From DATFVJ01 sp963826515 (GTDB lineage Bacteria; Actinomycetota; Actinomycetes; Streptosporangiales; Streptosporangiaceae), in the NCBI GenBank assembly GCA_963826515.1, contig CAWGXI010000010.1, positions 186,001 to 250,000 on the forward strand: DNA of 64,000 bases, written 5' to 3'. Within the stretch, counting starts at the first letter, position 1. Each line of letters begins with the position of its first letter. Below are positions 1-8,890 of this stretch, in pieces. The position numbers were made by a program, and so were the translations under genes. Below the pieces are notes generated by a model that saw only the letters and a list, made by a program, of their open reading frames with translations, was not told the DNA's origin and searched no databases.

Positions 1-38
1 CCCACCCCTGATCGGCCGCCCGGCGCGGCCGGCGGGGC
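1..38. other. Short GC-rich gap after the TrmH-type gene
   Basis: These bases follow the stop codon of the minus-strand methyltransferase and carry a G/C-rich imperfect inverted repeat (GGCCGCCCGGCGCGGCCGGC) that could act as a transcription terminator. There is no following T-tract, so this is only a possibility. Confidence 0.25.
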
Positions 39-896
39 CTAGGTTGACATCAGGCTGTGGCAGACGACGGCGGCGGCCGCGACCACGTTGAGCGAATCCA
101 CGCCCATGGCCATCGCGGCACCGCTCATCGGGATGCAGACCGCATGGTCGGCCTCTTCCAGCCAGTGGGAGGACAACCCGTCCCCCTCGGTGCCGAGCAT
201 GATCGCGACCCGATCGCCCATCGGCATCTTCCCCAGTGGCAGCGCGGCTTGATCTAGTGGCAGCGCGGCTTGATCTAGTGGCAGCGCGGCTTGATCTGGG
301 GTCAGGGCGAGCAATGTGAAGCCTTCCCGGCGAAGCCCGGCCAGCCCATCGCGCCAGCCGGTCATGCGGGCGTAAGGAATCGCGAAGACGGCGCCCATCG
401 AGACCTTCACGGCGCGCCTGTACAGCGGGTCGGCGCAGCGTGGCGCCAAGATCACAGCATCCACGCCGAACGCCGCCGCGCACCGGAAGATCCCCCCGAC
501 GTTTCCGTGATCAACTAGGTCTTCCAGCACGATGACCCGCCGGGCATGCCGTGTCGTTTCTGCCACTGAAGGCAGCGGCACGCGCAGGCAGGAGGCGAGC
601 GCGCCGCGGTGGACCTCGAAGCCGGTTAGCCGCTCGGCAACCTCGTCGCTGACGACATACACCGGCGCCCCGCACGCGTCGAGAACGTCGGCAATGCCGG
701 CCAGATGCCGGCCGGTCAGCAGCAGCGATCGCACCGGATACCCCGCGGTCACGGCCCGCCTGATCACCTTCTCACCCTCGGCGACGAACAACCCGCGCTC
801 GGCCTCCAGGCTCCGCCGCAAGTTCACGTCCCGCAGCCGCACGTAGTCGGCGAGCCGGTCGTCGTCCGGATCCGCTACGCGGATGATTCGCGCCAT
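39..896 (-). CDS. TrmH/SpoU-family RNA 2'-O-ribose methyltransferase
   Basis: About 285 aa. An N-terminal substrate-binding region (RDVNLRR, FVAEGEKVIRRA) precedes a SPOUT domain with the family signatures LEDLVDHGNVGGIFRCAAAFG and, near the C-terminus, IMLGTEGDGLS and IPMSGAAMAMGVDSLNVVAA-like motifs that form the knotted AdoMet site. It probably methylates ribose in rRNA or tRNA; the exact nucleotide cannot be told. The start MARIIRV is preferred to an ATG 39 codons upstream because family homology begins there. Residues about 201-221 are three copies of the heptapeptide DQAALPL, from a 21-bp tandem repeat inserted in the linker before the last motifs. It is convergent with nothing and divergent from the next gene. 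Confidence 0.88.
   Translation of the reverse strand: MARIIRVADPDDDRLADYVRLRDVNLRRSLEAERGLFVAEGEKVIRRAVTAGYPVRSLLLTGRHLAGIADVLDACGAPVYVVSDEVAERLTGFEVHRGALASCLRVPLPSVAETTRHARRVIVLEDLVDHGNVGGIFRCAAAFGVDAVILAPRCADPLYRRAVKVSMGAVFAIPYARMTGWRDGLAGLRREGFTLLALTPDQAALPLDQAALPLDQAALPLGKMPMGDRVAIMLGTEGDGLSSHWLEEADHAVCIPMSGAAMAMGVDSLNVVAAAAVVCHSLMST
235..297. repeat. 21-bp minisatellite, 3 copies, inside TrmH-type gene
   Basis: Three near-identical 21-bp units (AGTGGCAGCGCGGCTTGATC plus T) run head to tail. They keep the reading frame and give the peptide DQAALPL three times. Confidence 0.95.
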
Positions 897-1076
897 CCTG
901 TAAGTGTGGCCGCTCGGGCGCGCAGACGGCTCCCCACCGGCCCGCTTTGGGCGTCCGGCCCTGGCCGGACGCAGCCGGACAGCAAATGGTCCAGCAATGC
1001 GCACAAGAATCACAGAACAGGCAAGGGGTCCTTACTTACTTGCACGCCCATGACGGGTAAGGTTCTCGGCCTGACC

Positions 1077-1112
1077 CACCTTGCACGGCCGCGACACCTT
1101 GCACGGCCACTA
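1077..1112. repeat. 18-bp direct repeat, 2 copies, upstream of VWA gene
   Basis: CACCTTGCACGGCC occurs twice in tandem with an 18-bp period just before the start codon of the next gene, in its leader or promoter region. Confidence 0.6.
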
Positions 1113-1119
1113 CCGAGGT

Positions 1120-2880
1120 ATGCCCATGTCGGACGGCGAGTTGCCCTACTTCCATCACGGCCGGCCGGGTAGCGCCCGGCGCAGGAGCAACGGATGGATA
1201 ATTGGCATGGTCGCGGTGGCCGTCGCCATCCCGCTCGTCCTGGTGATCGGTGTCAGGGCCGTCCTGGAGCGGGCGCTATGTGAGCAGGGCCCGATCCGGC
1301 TGCACGTTGCGGCCTCAATTGATATCGCACCCGCGGTGGAGCAGATCGGCCAGCACTTCAACGACCTCAACAGAGACGTCGGAGGCCACTGCGCCCAGGT
1401 CGAGGTCACGGAGGACACCCCGGGCGCGGTGGCCGCTGAGGTCTCCGGGGTGAGAAGGATCGCGGGCGGGACGCCCGTCGACGCGTGGATTCCCGATTCC
1501 AGCTTGTGGGTGGACATGGTCCGCAACTCGGCGCGCGGTGCCGCCGCGCTCCGGCCGACCGGGATCTCGGTGGCGCATTCCCCCCTCGTCATCGCCGTGC
1601 CACGATCTGTCGCGCGCACCGTTGCCCGCTCCGGGCGGCAGATCAGCTGGAGCACGCTCTTTCCGCAGTCCCTTGGCGGGCCCTCGGCCTCGCTCCACCT
1701 GCAGGTACAGCTCCCTGATCCGGCGCAGAGCGCAGCCGGTCTTGCCACCCTGGTGGAGGTCCGCAGGCTCCTCGGCGACAAGTCGCGCGACGAGCTCACC
1801 AGCTTCGTGCACAGCGTCCTGCCCACGGCATCCCTGGACGATCCGCAGGCTCTGTCCATCCTGACCGTGCTCACCCAGCCGCCGTGGCGGGCGCATCCCC
1901 TCACGGTCAGCAGCGAGCAGGCCGTCGAGGCCTACAACAAGGCCAGCCAGCGGCAGCCGCTCAGCGCGTACTACCCAGCCCAGGAGTATGACCTCGACTA
2001 CCCGTTCGCGCTGGCCACGTCGTCGCCACTGAAGGTCCAGGTAGCGCACCAATTCGAGCAGGTGCTGCGGTCGAGCCTCGCCGCCAGCTTCGTGCGGGCC
2101 GACGGATTCCGTTCGGCTACCGGACAGGCCGACCAGGCAGGCAGCCAGTTCGGTATCTTCGGCGATCCGCAGGCCCCGACCGCGCTCGCCGCACCAGGGG
2201 AGGCAAGCACCGCCCTCCAGGCTTGGCAGCGGCTGAACCTGGGTTCGCGCGATCTCGTGCTCGATGACATCTCCGCGGCGATGGCCCAGCCGCTCGGCGC
2301 GACGGGCGAGACCCGTCTCGACATCCTCCAGCAAGCGGCCAGCCTGGGACTCCAGCTGTTCCCCGACAGCACCCAGATGGGGCTGTGGCAGTATTCATAC
2401 CGGATGACCGGATCCCGGCCCTACCGGGTGATGGTCCCGCTAGGTGCGCTGCCCGTGCAGCTCGGGCTGATCACAAGGCGCCAGCAGTTGCACCAGATAA
2501 CCACCACCACCCGGCCACGGCCGGGAGCGCCTGCCGCGATGTACGAGACGATACTGGCCGCATTCCGCTGGATGACCGCCAACTACCAGCCCGGTCATGT
2601 GAACGCCATCATCGTGCTCGGCTCTGGCACCAACACGGCGCCGGGAAGCATGTCACTCAGCCACCTGCTCGCGAGCCTGCGCACGAACTACGACCCGCAG
2701 CGCCCGGTCGAGATCATCACGGTGTCCGCGGGGACCGATGCTGACCTGACGGCGCTTCAGGAGATCACCGCCATCTCACACGGAGCGTCGTACACGGTCG
2801 AGCGGCCCTCGGACATGGCTCACGTGTTCTTCGACGCTGTCGCGCGCCGAATCTGCACTCCCAACTGCTCCAGCGGCTAG
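1120..2880 (+). CDS. Membrane-anchored substrate-binding plus von Willebrand factor A-like protein
   Basis: About 586 aa. After a short cytoplasmic tail there is one hydrophobic anchor (residues about 22-43, WIIGMVAVAVAIPLVLVIGV), then an extracellular part. It has a periplasmic-binding-protein-like region (LHVAASIDIAPAVEQIG, TPVDAWIPDSSLWVDM) and a C-terminal VWA-like fold (VNAIIVLGSGTNTAPG, VEIITVSAGTDADLTALQEI). Similar actinobacterial proteins are annotated substrate-binding and VWA domain proteins of unknown function. The tandem ATG starts at 1120 and 1126 follow a CGAGG ribosome site; a TTG at 1081 is less likely. The stop TAG is also the left boundary of an inverted-repeat element. Confidence 0.8.
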   Translation: MPMSDGELPYFHHGRPGSARRRSNGWIIGMVAVAVAIPLVLVIGVRAVLERALCEQGPIRLHVAASIDIAPAVEQIGQHFNDLNRDVGGHCAQVEVTEDTPGAVAAEVSGVRRIAGGTPVDAWIPDSSLWVDMVRNSARGAAALRPTGISVAHSPLVIAVPRSVARTVARSGRQISWSTLFPQSLGGPSASLHLQVQLPDPAQSAAGLATLVEVRRLLGDKSRDELTSFVHSVLPTASLDDPQALSILTVLTQPPWRAHPLTVSSEQAVEAYNKASQRQPLSAYYPAQEYDLDYPFALATSSPLKVQVAHQFEQVLRSSLAASFVRADGFRSATGQADQAGSQFGIFGDPQAPTALAAPGEASTALQAWQRLNLGSRDLVLDDISAAMAQPLGATGETRLDILQQAASLGLQLFPDSTQMGLWQYSYRMTGSRPYRVMVPLGALPVQLGLITRRQQLHQITTTTRPRPGAPAAMYETILAAFRWMTANYQPGHVNAIIVLGSGTNTAPGSMSLSHLLASLRTNYDPQRPVEIITVSAGTDADLTALQEITAISHGASYTVERPSDMAHVFFDAVARRICTPNCSSG

Positions 2881-3084
2881 GCGCTGGTGTCCCCGTGGAT
2901 CTTGGTGGATGCGGGCGGAGATCCACGCGGCGATCGGCAAGGCCCTGCTTGTTCTCGAGGAGCCGATAGTGGCGGCATAGGCGACGACGACAGTGCCGTC
3001 CACGACCCCGGTTGTCCGTCTGGGGTCGTGGACGGCACTGCCGCGCCGCCAAAGATCCACGGGACACCACGGGACGCCCTCTAG
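2878..3084. mobile_element. Inverted-repeat element, copy A (MITE-like)
   Basis: The ends are inverted repeats: the left end reads TA then GGCGCTGGTGTCCCCGTGG, and the right end carries CCACGGGACACC then CCCTCTAG. Inside are a second long inverted repeat (CAGTGCCGTCCACGACCCC pairing with GGGGTCGTGGACGGCACTG) and a remnant of a GCCGATAG palindrome. It encodes no plausible transposase. The same element recurs at 25966, 33290, 38554, 39117, 42080, 53457 and 55584. Its left TA is part of the TAG stop codon of the preceding gene. Confidence 0.85.
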
Positions 3085-3434
3085 TAGCTGGGGCATGCCT
3101 CGTGGCGTAGTTGTCTGGCAAGTGGGCTCCGCGTCGCGTCAGGTAACCGGGTAGCCCCCAAGCTGGCACAGAGCGTGACGCCAGTATCTCAGTACCGCGA
3201 GAACGAACGATCAGCTGAAGAGAAATCATGCGAAACAGCCAGCAGATGTGTGAACCGGCCAGCGCCACCCAGCGTCAATCTGAGTGAGGCCCGGCGGGAG
3301 CGGGGCGCCGGGCCTCACTGTTGTCACTGGCCTGTGAGGCTCGATTTCCCTGACGCGGCGTTCGTGGTGGGTGAGACTGGGGCGAACGTGCTGTCAGCCC
3401 GCGCCGGTGGGTCCCGCTACGTCGGCGGCATGTG
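3085..3434. other. Intergenic region with no recognisable gene
   Basis: No open frame here has actinobacterial codon bias or recognisable motifs. The only clear structure is the strong hairpin listed separately at 3283. Confidence 0.6.
3283..3319. terminator. Strong 14-bp perfect hairpin, likely terminator
   Basis: AGTGAGGCCCGGCG pairs perfectly with CGCCGGGCCTCACT across a 9-nt loop. It lies about 115 bp beyond the stop of the minus-strand kinase gene. There is no clear U-tract, which is common for actinobacterial terminators. Confidence 0.6.
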
Positions 3435-4529
3435 TCAGGCCACGTCGTCCAGCATCCGATTGGCGCGGCCGATGAGCATGGGCACGCTGCTGCCTGCCTG
3501 AGCAAATCCTTCACCCACAGTGTGGTTCTGCAGGAACCTGGCGTGAATGCCTTCGAGCACGACAGCGAGCTTGAAGCATCCGAACGCGGTGTAGTAGCCG
3601 ATGCCTGAGACGTCACGGCCGGTCAACTCCGCATAGCGGCTCGTGAACCCGGCCCTGCTGAGGAATCCATCTCTCGACGTCACCGCCCCGGCCAACTCTA
3701 TCCGGAGGCGCTCGGTGTCCCCAGGATCCGTCCAGTAGGCCAAGGTGAGGCCGAGGTCGGCGAGCGGATCGCCGAGCGTGGACATCTCCCAGTCGACCAC
3801 CGCCGCCACCCGAGGCTCAGGCTCTAGCCCGATGAGGAGATTGTCGAGCCGGAAATCACCATGTACGAGCGTGCCTTCCCCCTCCTCAGGCAGCAGGTCA
3901 GCAAGCCGCTTGACCAGCCTGGTGTACTCGGGAAGCTCACGGGTTACGGACAGGTCCCACTGCCGCTGCCAGCGGTTGAGCTGCCGGCCAAGGTACCCTT
4001 CCGGCCTGCCGAAACCGTCAAGGCCGACCGCCGCCACATCCACCTGATGGATCGCGGCCAGGGTCTGCGCCAGGCATTCGGATATCTGGCTGGCCTGCCG
4101 CGAGGTGATCATTTCACCGTCCTCCTTGGTCCGGAGCACCAGCCCGTCGACGTAACCCATGACGTAGAAGGGCGCGCCGATGATGTCCTGGTCGGCGCAG
4201 AACGCGACCGGCGCGGGCACAGGCACGCGGCCACCGCTGAGCGCGGAAAGGACGCGGTACTCGCGGCTCATGTCATGGGCAGTCGGAAGCACATGCCCGA
4301 GCGGCGGCCTGCGCAGTACGAGGCGGTGCGGGTACTCGTCGCCTTGTGTCACGGGCTCGCCGGCTGGGTCACCGGAACCGAAATCGAGCCGGTAGGTAAG
4401 GTTCGACCGGCCGCCCGCGATCAGGTCGATGCCGGACAGCCGCGCCGCGTCAGGCACGCCGCTCGCGCCGAGCCACCGGATCAGCCGGTCCGGGTCGCCG
4501 ATGCCTGGAACGCCCACATTGATCGTCAT
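3435..4529 (-). CDS. APH-family phosphotransferase (aminoglycoside phosphotransferase/ACAD10-like)
   Basis: 364 aa with a complete kinase-like fold. It has an N-terminal nucleotide-binding lobe (GGRSNLTYRLDF, LVLRRPPLG), catalytic loop LVHGDFRLDNLL (HGDxxxxN) near residue 222, and metal-binding AAVVDWEMSTLGDPLADLG near 243. In actinobacteria this subfamily usually lies near acyl-CoA dehydrogenases and is related to the kinase domain of ACAD10/11, so a small-molecule or hydroxyacyl substrate is more likely than an antibiotic. Here no fatty-acid genes are adjacent. The substrate is unknown. Confidence 0.88.
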   Translation of the reverse strand: MTINVGVPGIGDPDRLIRWLGASGVPDAARLSGIDLIAGGRSNLTYRLDFGSGDPAGEPVTQGDEYPHRLVLRRPPLGHVLPTAHDMSREYRVLSALSGGRVPVPAPVAFCADQDIIGAPFYVMGYVDGLVLRTKEDGEMITSRQASQISECLAQTLAAIHQVDVAAVGLDGFGRPEGYLGRQLNRWQRQWDLSVTRELPEYTRLVKRLADLLPEEGEGTLVHGDFRLDNLLIGLEPEPRVAAVVDWEMSTLGDPLADLGLTLAYWTDPGDTERLRIELAGAVTSRDGFLSRAGFTSRYAELTGRDVSGIGYYTAFGCFKLAVVLEGIHARFLQNHTVGEGFAQAGSSVPMLIGRANRMLDDVA

Positions 4530-4718
4530 GACTCCCCGGACCTCCTCGTTAGCTTCTCAACAGTGTGCACGTAGGTACAACCGCAACGACTATGGACTAA
4601 CGCGCCGCCCTGACGTAGGCAAGGGACAAGGCCGTGGAGCACCGGGGCTGACACGCCTGCACCGTCTATACCGTCCTTTACCGTCTCGTGGAGAGACCTT
4701 CCGTAGAGGGGAAGAGCT

Positions 4719-5485
4719 GTGGGCGACGCATGGATGCCTGGCGCCGGACGCCTCCGGGCAAGTGCTGACGGGGGAGAGCTACGAGGCGGCGCACCCCGCG
4801 TCGTCTGGCAGACTCTGGAAACCGATCCGCGCCTAGTCTCCGCCCGCTCCGCGGCGCAATGCCTCAACCAGCTTGGCCGTGCGCCCCATCTCGTCTGGAA
4901 TCCGCTGACCGGTGAGATCGTCCAGTTGATACCTGTGCTGCGGGCGGCACGGTCGATCGGCGGGCCCGACGGCCCGACGAGCGCGGGCGTGGCACGCCAT
5001 GGTGAGGCCGCGGGAATCAACGCCGCGGGAATCAACGCTGCGGGAATCAACAGGGAAAGGGCCGGCTCTGTGTCCAGATCGGTGTGGTCGGCTTCGCCGC
5101 GGATCCATTCACCGCGGGCCCGATGACCGACCTGGAACTCATCGTCTGGTGGCTTGACACCTGGTGCGTGGCGCGGTCCTGGCCGGCCGGACCGCCCGCG
5201 CCTTTCCAGCGCGCACACGGCGAGCCCCGCAGCCGCAGGCTGTGGTCGCGCGGCGGCCACTTTGGCGGCTCGCAGGTACCGGGCTGCGTCGCGGCCGGTC
5301 CAGGCGGTATCGATATCGACCGCCTCACCGACCCAGGGGCTGTTCCCACGATCGAGGTGCCGCGCCGGACCAGGGAAGTCGCACTGCAGCGCAGGGACAA
5401 GACAGCGGCGCGGGCGGCTGGCACCATCCAGTTCCGCCACCACCAGCAGGAAGACACGGAAGCTCAGCTTACGAGCGCGGGCTGA
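4719..5485 (+). pseudogene. Frameshifted N-acetylmuramoyl-amidase-like (peptidoglycan-recognition-like) gene
   Basis: Two frames together give one protein family. The first half (4719 to about 5057) reads GGAPRVVWQTLETDP and LGRAPHLVWNPLTGEIVQLI; the second (from 5060) reads GRLCVQIGVVGFAADPFTAG, LWSRGGHFGGSQVPG and GGIDIDRLTD. This resembles an actinobacterial family of amidase-like proteins, in which His and the GGHxGxSQVP stretch would be at the active site. The join needs removal of two bases at about 5058-5059, directly after a 15-bp tandem repeat that inserts GINAAGINAAGIN. It is either a real pseudogene or a sequence error; the family assignment is from memory of motif patterns. Confidence 0.55.
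5007..5051. repeat. 15-bp minisatellite, 3 copies
   Basis: GCCGCGGGAATCAAC is repeated three times in tandem, immediately before the frameshift in the amidase-like gene. Confidence 0.9.
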
Positions 5486-5696
5486 CCCACCGGCGAGCCC
5501 GGCTCACGAGCGCGGGCTGGCTCACCGCCTGGCTCGCGGGCTGGCTCACCGCCTGGCTCGCGGGCTGGCCCACAGGCTAGCTCAGGTTCCGAGCGCGGGC
5601 TGGCTCACCGGCGAGCCCGGCTCACGGGCTGGCTCACGCGCTGGCTCGCGGCGTAGCCCACGGGCTGGCTCATCACCTAGCTCGCGGCTGGCTCAC
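5486..5696. repeat. Degenerate tandem repeats rich in CTGGCTC
   Basis: This gap between the amidase-like and MocR genes consists mostly of imperfect repeats of GGGCTGGCTCACCGCCTGGC and shorter variants. It has no coding signal. Confidence 0.7.
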
Positions 5697-7204
5697 GCCG
5701 TCACACCCGGTGCCTGCGCGGGCCTGGCGTGCAGGCGGGGCGGGGACCCGCAGCAGCGGGTCGATGATCTCGCGGAGTATCTCGCAGCCCCTGGTGACCG
5801 CCGGCAGCGTCGCCGCGCCGTACCCGAGCACCAGCCCGTGCAGCGACGGTGCCGTCGCCGCGCTGAAATAACGGTCCAGGGTGAACACCGCTAGCCCGCG
5901 GCGACGCGCCGCCGCAGCGGCGGTGGCCGCGGCGCCCGCGGGCAGTTCGAGCACCACGTGCATGCCCGCGGTGTCGCCGAGGAGCCTGGCCGGAGGCGGC
6001 AGCCCGGCCAGAACGCGGGTGATCGCGCCGCGCCTGCGCGCGTATTCGTGCCGCATCCTGCGGACATGGCGGTCCAGATAGCCGCTCTCGATCAGGCTCG
6101 CGGTGGCTAGCTGCACGGCAACGGGCGTCCTGTTGCCGAGGGTGAGCCGCGTTTCCGCGATCGCGCTACGCACCTCAGTAGGTGCGACCAGCCAGCCGAC
6201 ACCGAGTTCCGGGGTGAGCGTTTTCGCTGTCGTGCCGAGGTAGGCCACCACACCGGGGTCGAGTGAGCGCAGCGCTGGCAGTGGCGCGACGTCGTAGCGG
6301 AACTCACTGTCGTAGTCGTCCTCGACGATCAGCGCACCGGTCTGCCGCGCCCACGCGAGCAGCGCCTGGCGACGCGGTACAGGAAGCCGGCCGCCGAGCG
6401 GCGTCTGGTGCGCGGGAGTCAGATAAATGAGCCGCAGGCCGGGCGGGAGGGCCCCGACAAGCAGTCCGTGCTCGTCGACCGGGCACGGCACGACGCGGGC
6501 TCCGCGAGCCGTCAGGATGCTACCCGCGGCGGGCCATCCCGGCTCCTCGATCCCCGCCGCATCACCGGGCCTGAGCAGCGTGGCTGCGAGGAGATCGAGG
6601 CTGCTCGAGACACCGCCCGTGACCATGATGTCAGCGGGCGAGCAGCTCATGCCACGGCTGCGCCGCAGGTAGCCGGCGAGTACGTGGCGCAATTCCATGT
6701 GCCCGGCCGGGTCGGCGACCGGCCGTAGTGCGGGCGTCGGCTCGGCCATCCCTGCGGACCGCCACGCACGGCGCCATGCTGCCCGGTCGATCCCGGCTGC
6801 CCAGGGCGCCCCGGGACGCATGTCGATCACCGGATCGCTCGTGGTGGACTGGACCGGGGCCGGCCGCCAGCAACTGCCTGCTGCCGCATGCCTGGATGCG
6901 CGGAACCGGCCGCACCGGCGGCGACGAACGTCCCGGATCCGTGCCTGCCCTGCAGCCATCCCTCCGCGTACAGCTGCGCATACGCGTCGGTCACCACAGT
7001 GCGGCTGACGCTGAGCGCAACAGCGAGCGCCCGGGTGGATGGCAGCCGGTCCCCCTTGCCGATCCGGCCCTCGAGCACGGCCTCCCGTAGCTGGCCCGAC
7101 AGCTGCACGGTGAGCGGCGCGGCGTTGCCGCGATCAAGCACGATGGGCGGTTCGACGCAGACCCGATCCAAAGTGGTTATCTCCTTTTGCCGCTGAGTGG
7201 ACAT
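5673..7204 (-). pseudogene. MocR-type GntR/aminotransferase regulator (PdxR-like), one frameshift
   Basis: The N-terminal winged helix (LTVQLSGQLREAVLEGRIG, LPSTRALAVALSVSRTVVTD, EGWLQGRHGSGTFV) is in one frame. The fold-type-I aminotransferase domain is in another (YLTPAHQTPLGG, LIVEDDYDSEFRYD, TAKTLTPELGVGWLVAP with the PLP lysine). The break lies between about 6865 and 6910 in the inter-domain linker. MocR regulators use PLP as effector; PdxR members control vitamin B6 synthesis. The start may be the ATG at 7204 or, with a better AAGGAG ribosome site, a TTG at 7171. Both domains are otherwise complete, so a sequencing indel is quite possible. It is divergent from the next gene. Confidence 0.75.
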
Positions 7205-7220
7205 TTTTGTCAGTCCACTT
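7169..7220. promoter_or_regulatory. Divergent control region with three AAGTGG boxes (PdxR/MocR-like operator)
   Basis: Boxes AAAGTGGTTA (7170), AGTGGAC (7196) and, on the opposite strand, AAGTGGAC (7213-7220) lie between the divergent MocR and PPOX starts. They resemble the AAAGTGG-type site reported for corynebacterial PdxR. The latter two form an inverted repeat AGTGGAC...GTCCACT. The assignment to this regulator is inference. Confidence 0.5.
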
Positions 7221-7227
7221 GGTCCAT

Positions 7228-7896
7228 ATGCTACGGGTCATGACCTCGCAAGCACCGCTGTCATCCAGTCCGCGCACCCGGCTCGCCCGCCACCGGGAAC
7301 GCGGTCGGACCGATCGCCGTGAGCTGTACGCCGTGCTCGACGCGGGCATCGTCTGCCATCTCGGCGTGGTCGCAGACGGCTCGCCTGTCGTGCTGCCCAC
7401 CTGTTACGGGCGCATCGGGGACACGCTCTACCTGCACGGTTCAGTCGCCAACAAATCAATAGGTACCGCGGCCCCGGGCCAGCCGGCGTGCGTCACAGTG
7501 ACCCACCTGGACGGCATCGTGCTCGCCCGAACCGTGTTCCACCACTCCGTCAACTACCGCAGCGCGGTGATCTTCGGTACCGCCCGGCTGATCACCGCTG
7601 ATCCCGAACGGCTGCGCGGCCTGCGGGCCATCGTCGAGCAGGTGGCTCCCGGCCAATGGGGCACCGCACGGACGCCGAATCGCAAGGAGCTTGCGGCCAC
7701 GGCGGTGCTTGCGCTGCCGCTCGCGGAAGCCTCGGTCAAGGTGCGCTCAGGCCCGCCCGTGGACGATCCTGAGGACCATGAGCTTGGTGTCTGGGCAGGG
7801 GTGCTCCCGGTCCGGATGGCGTTCGGCGAACCCGAGCCCGATCCGGCGCTCGCGGCCGGCGTGGCCATGCCCGCGCACGTGCGTAACAGAGCGTGA
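7228..7896 (+). CDS. Pyridoxamine 5'-phosphate oxidase-family (NimA-like) flavoprotein
   Basis: About 222 aa. The split-barrel FMN fold is shown by LDAGIVCHLGVVADGSPVVL, YGRIGDTLYLHGS, ACVTVTHLDGIVLART and the C-terminal VWAGVLPVRMAFG. These proteins bind FMN or a related cofactor. It is more like NimA or flavin-split-barrel reductases than true PdxH, so the substrate is open. Transcription away from the MocR gene with AAGTGG boxes between suggests regulation by it. Starts at 7207 (TTG), 7228 and 7240 are possible; ATG 7228 is chosen. Confidence 0.85.
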   Translation: MLRVMTSQAPLSSSPRTRLARHRERGRTDRRELYAVLDAGIVCHLGVVADGSPVVLPTCYGRIGDTLYLHGSVANKSIGTAAPGQPACVTVTHLDGIVLARTVFHHSVNYRSAVIFGTARLITADPERLRGLRAIVEQVAPGQWGTARTPNRKELAATAVLALPLAEASVKVRSGPPVDDPEDHELGVWAGVLPVRMAFGEPEPDPALAAGVAMPAHVRNRA

Positions 7897-7999
7897 TCAG
7901 GACAACTCCGGTGCCCGGCATGCTGAGGCAGCAGCGCCAGGTCACAAGGCCGTGCGACATGCGGCAGCCGTTCAGGATCCATGGCCGTAAGCTGAAGCA

Positions 8000-8725
8000 A
8001 TGACCGACCGGCTCGTCTGGATCGACTGCGAAATGACAGGTCTCGACCTGCAACGTGATGCCTTGGTCGAGATCGCCTGCCTCATCACCGACGGCGAGCT
8101 CAACATGCTCGACGAGGGCATCGACCTAGTCATCAAGCCGCCGCCCGAGGCTGCCGCCCAGATGTCAGATGTGGTCCGCGACATGCACACCGCATCCGGG
8201 TTGCTCGAAGAGCTCGCGGGCGGCGTGCCGCTCGCCGAGGCGCAGCAGCAGGTTCTTGATTACGTGCGCAGGCACGCGGCGGACCCGAGGAAGTTGCCGC
8301 TGTGCGGGAACTCGATCGCGACCGACCGCTCTTTTCTCGCCCGCGACATGCCTGAGCTGGACAGTTTCCTGCATTACCGGATGGTCGACGTGTCCGGCCT
8401 GAAGGAACTGGTGCGGCGCTGGTACCCGCGCGTCTACTTCGCCAGCCCGGAGAAGAAGGGCGGGCATAGGGCGCTCGCGGACATCACCGAGAGCATCCTC
8501 GAACTCCGCTACTACCGTGCGGCGGTGTTCGTGCCCAAGCCAGGGCCGGATTCCGCCACCGCCCGCGAGCTGGCACGAATGTACGTCGCCGCGCCCGCGA
8601 CCGCCGGGGACGGCACCGCCGCAGCGGACGCAACCGCCGGGGACGGCACCGCTGGGGCGGCGGTTTCGGCCCCACCCGCCAGCCCCGCCAGCACCCAGGC
8701 ACCCCAAGGACCCGCGCACGGCTGA
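8000..8725 (+). CDS. orn: Oligoribonuclease
   Basis: 241 aa DEDDh 3'-5' exonuclease that degrades 2-5 nt RNA and linear pGpG. Exo I is LVWIDCEMTGLD (Asp and Glu metal ligands), Exo II is PLCGNSIATDRSFL, and Exo III is GGHRALADITESI with the catalytic His and Asp. The family is usually about 180-200 aa. The extra C-terminal 45 residues are Ala/Gly/Thr-rich with an internal TAGDGTA duplication and are probably disordered. It is followed directly by tRNA-His. Confidence 0.96.
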   Translation: MTDRLVWIDCEMTGLDLQRDALVEIACLITDGELNMLDEGIDLVIKPPPEAAAQMSDVVRDMHTASGLLEELAGGVPLAEAQQQVLDYVRRHAADPRKLPLCGNSIATDRSFLARDMPELDSFLHYRMVDVSGLKELVRRWYPRVYFASPEKKGGHRALADITESILELRYYRAAVFVPKPGPDSATARELARMYVAAPATAGDGTAAADATAGDGTAGAAVSAPPASPASTQAPQGPAHG

Positions 8726-8812
8726 GCGCGGGGCGATGCGCTTGCCCGATCGGATTCGGTGCGGCGGCCCGGTACGGCTATGCTTCATCAAGCGCGCTCG
8801 CGGCGCGCTCTT

Positions 8813-8890
8813 GGTGGGCGTAGCTCAGTCGGTTAGAGCGCCAGGTTGTGGTCCTGGATGTCGTGGGTTCGAATCCCATCGCTCACCCCA
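8813..8890 (+). tRNA. tRNA-His (GTG)
   Basis: The cloverleaf is complete: acceptor GTGGGCG pairing with CGCTCAC, D-arm TAGCTCAGTCGGTTAGAGC, anticodon loop TTGTGGT (GTG), and T-loop GGTTCGAATCC. The His identity G-1 (8813) opposes discriminator C (8887), and CCA is encoded. Its 3' end is next to an integrase remnant, which marks it as an old attachment site. Confidence 0.97.

Noticed and set aside
4526..5443. 305-aa minus-strand open frame
   Set aside because: It runs antisense to the amidase-like gene, has no recognisable motif and includes the 15-bp repeats as SRGVD-like junk.
7955..7980. CATGCGGCAGCCGTT shared with 53733 as a dispersed element
   Set aside because: Only about 15 bp match with no extended similarity or inverted ends; likely chance or too eroded to support.
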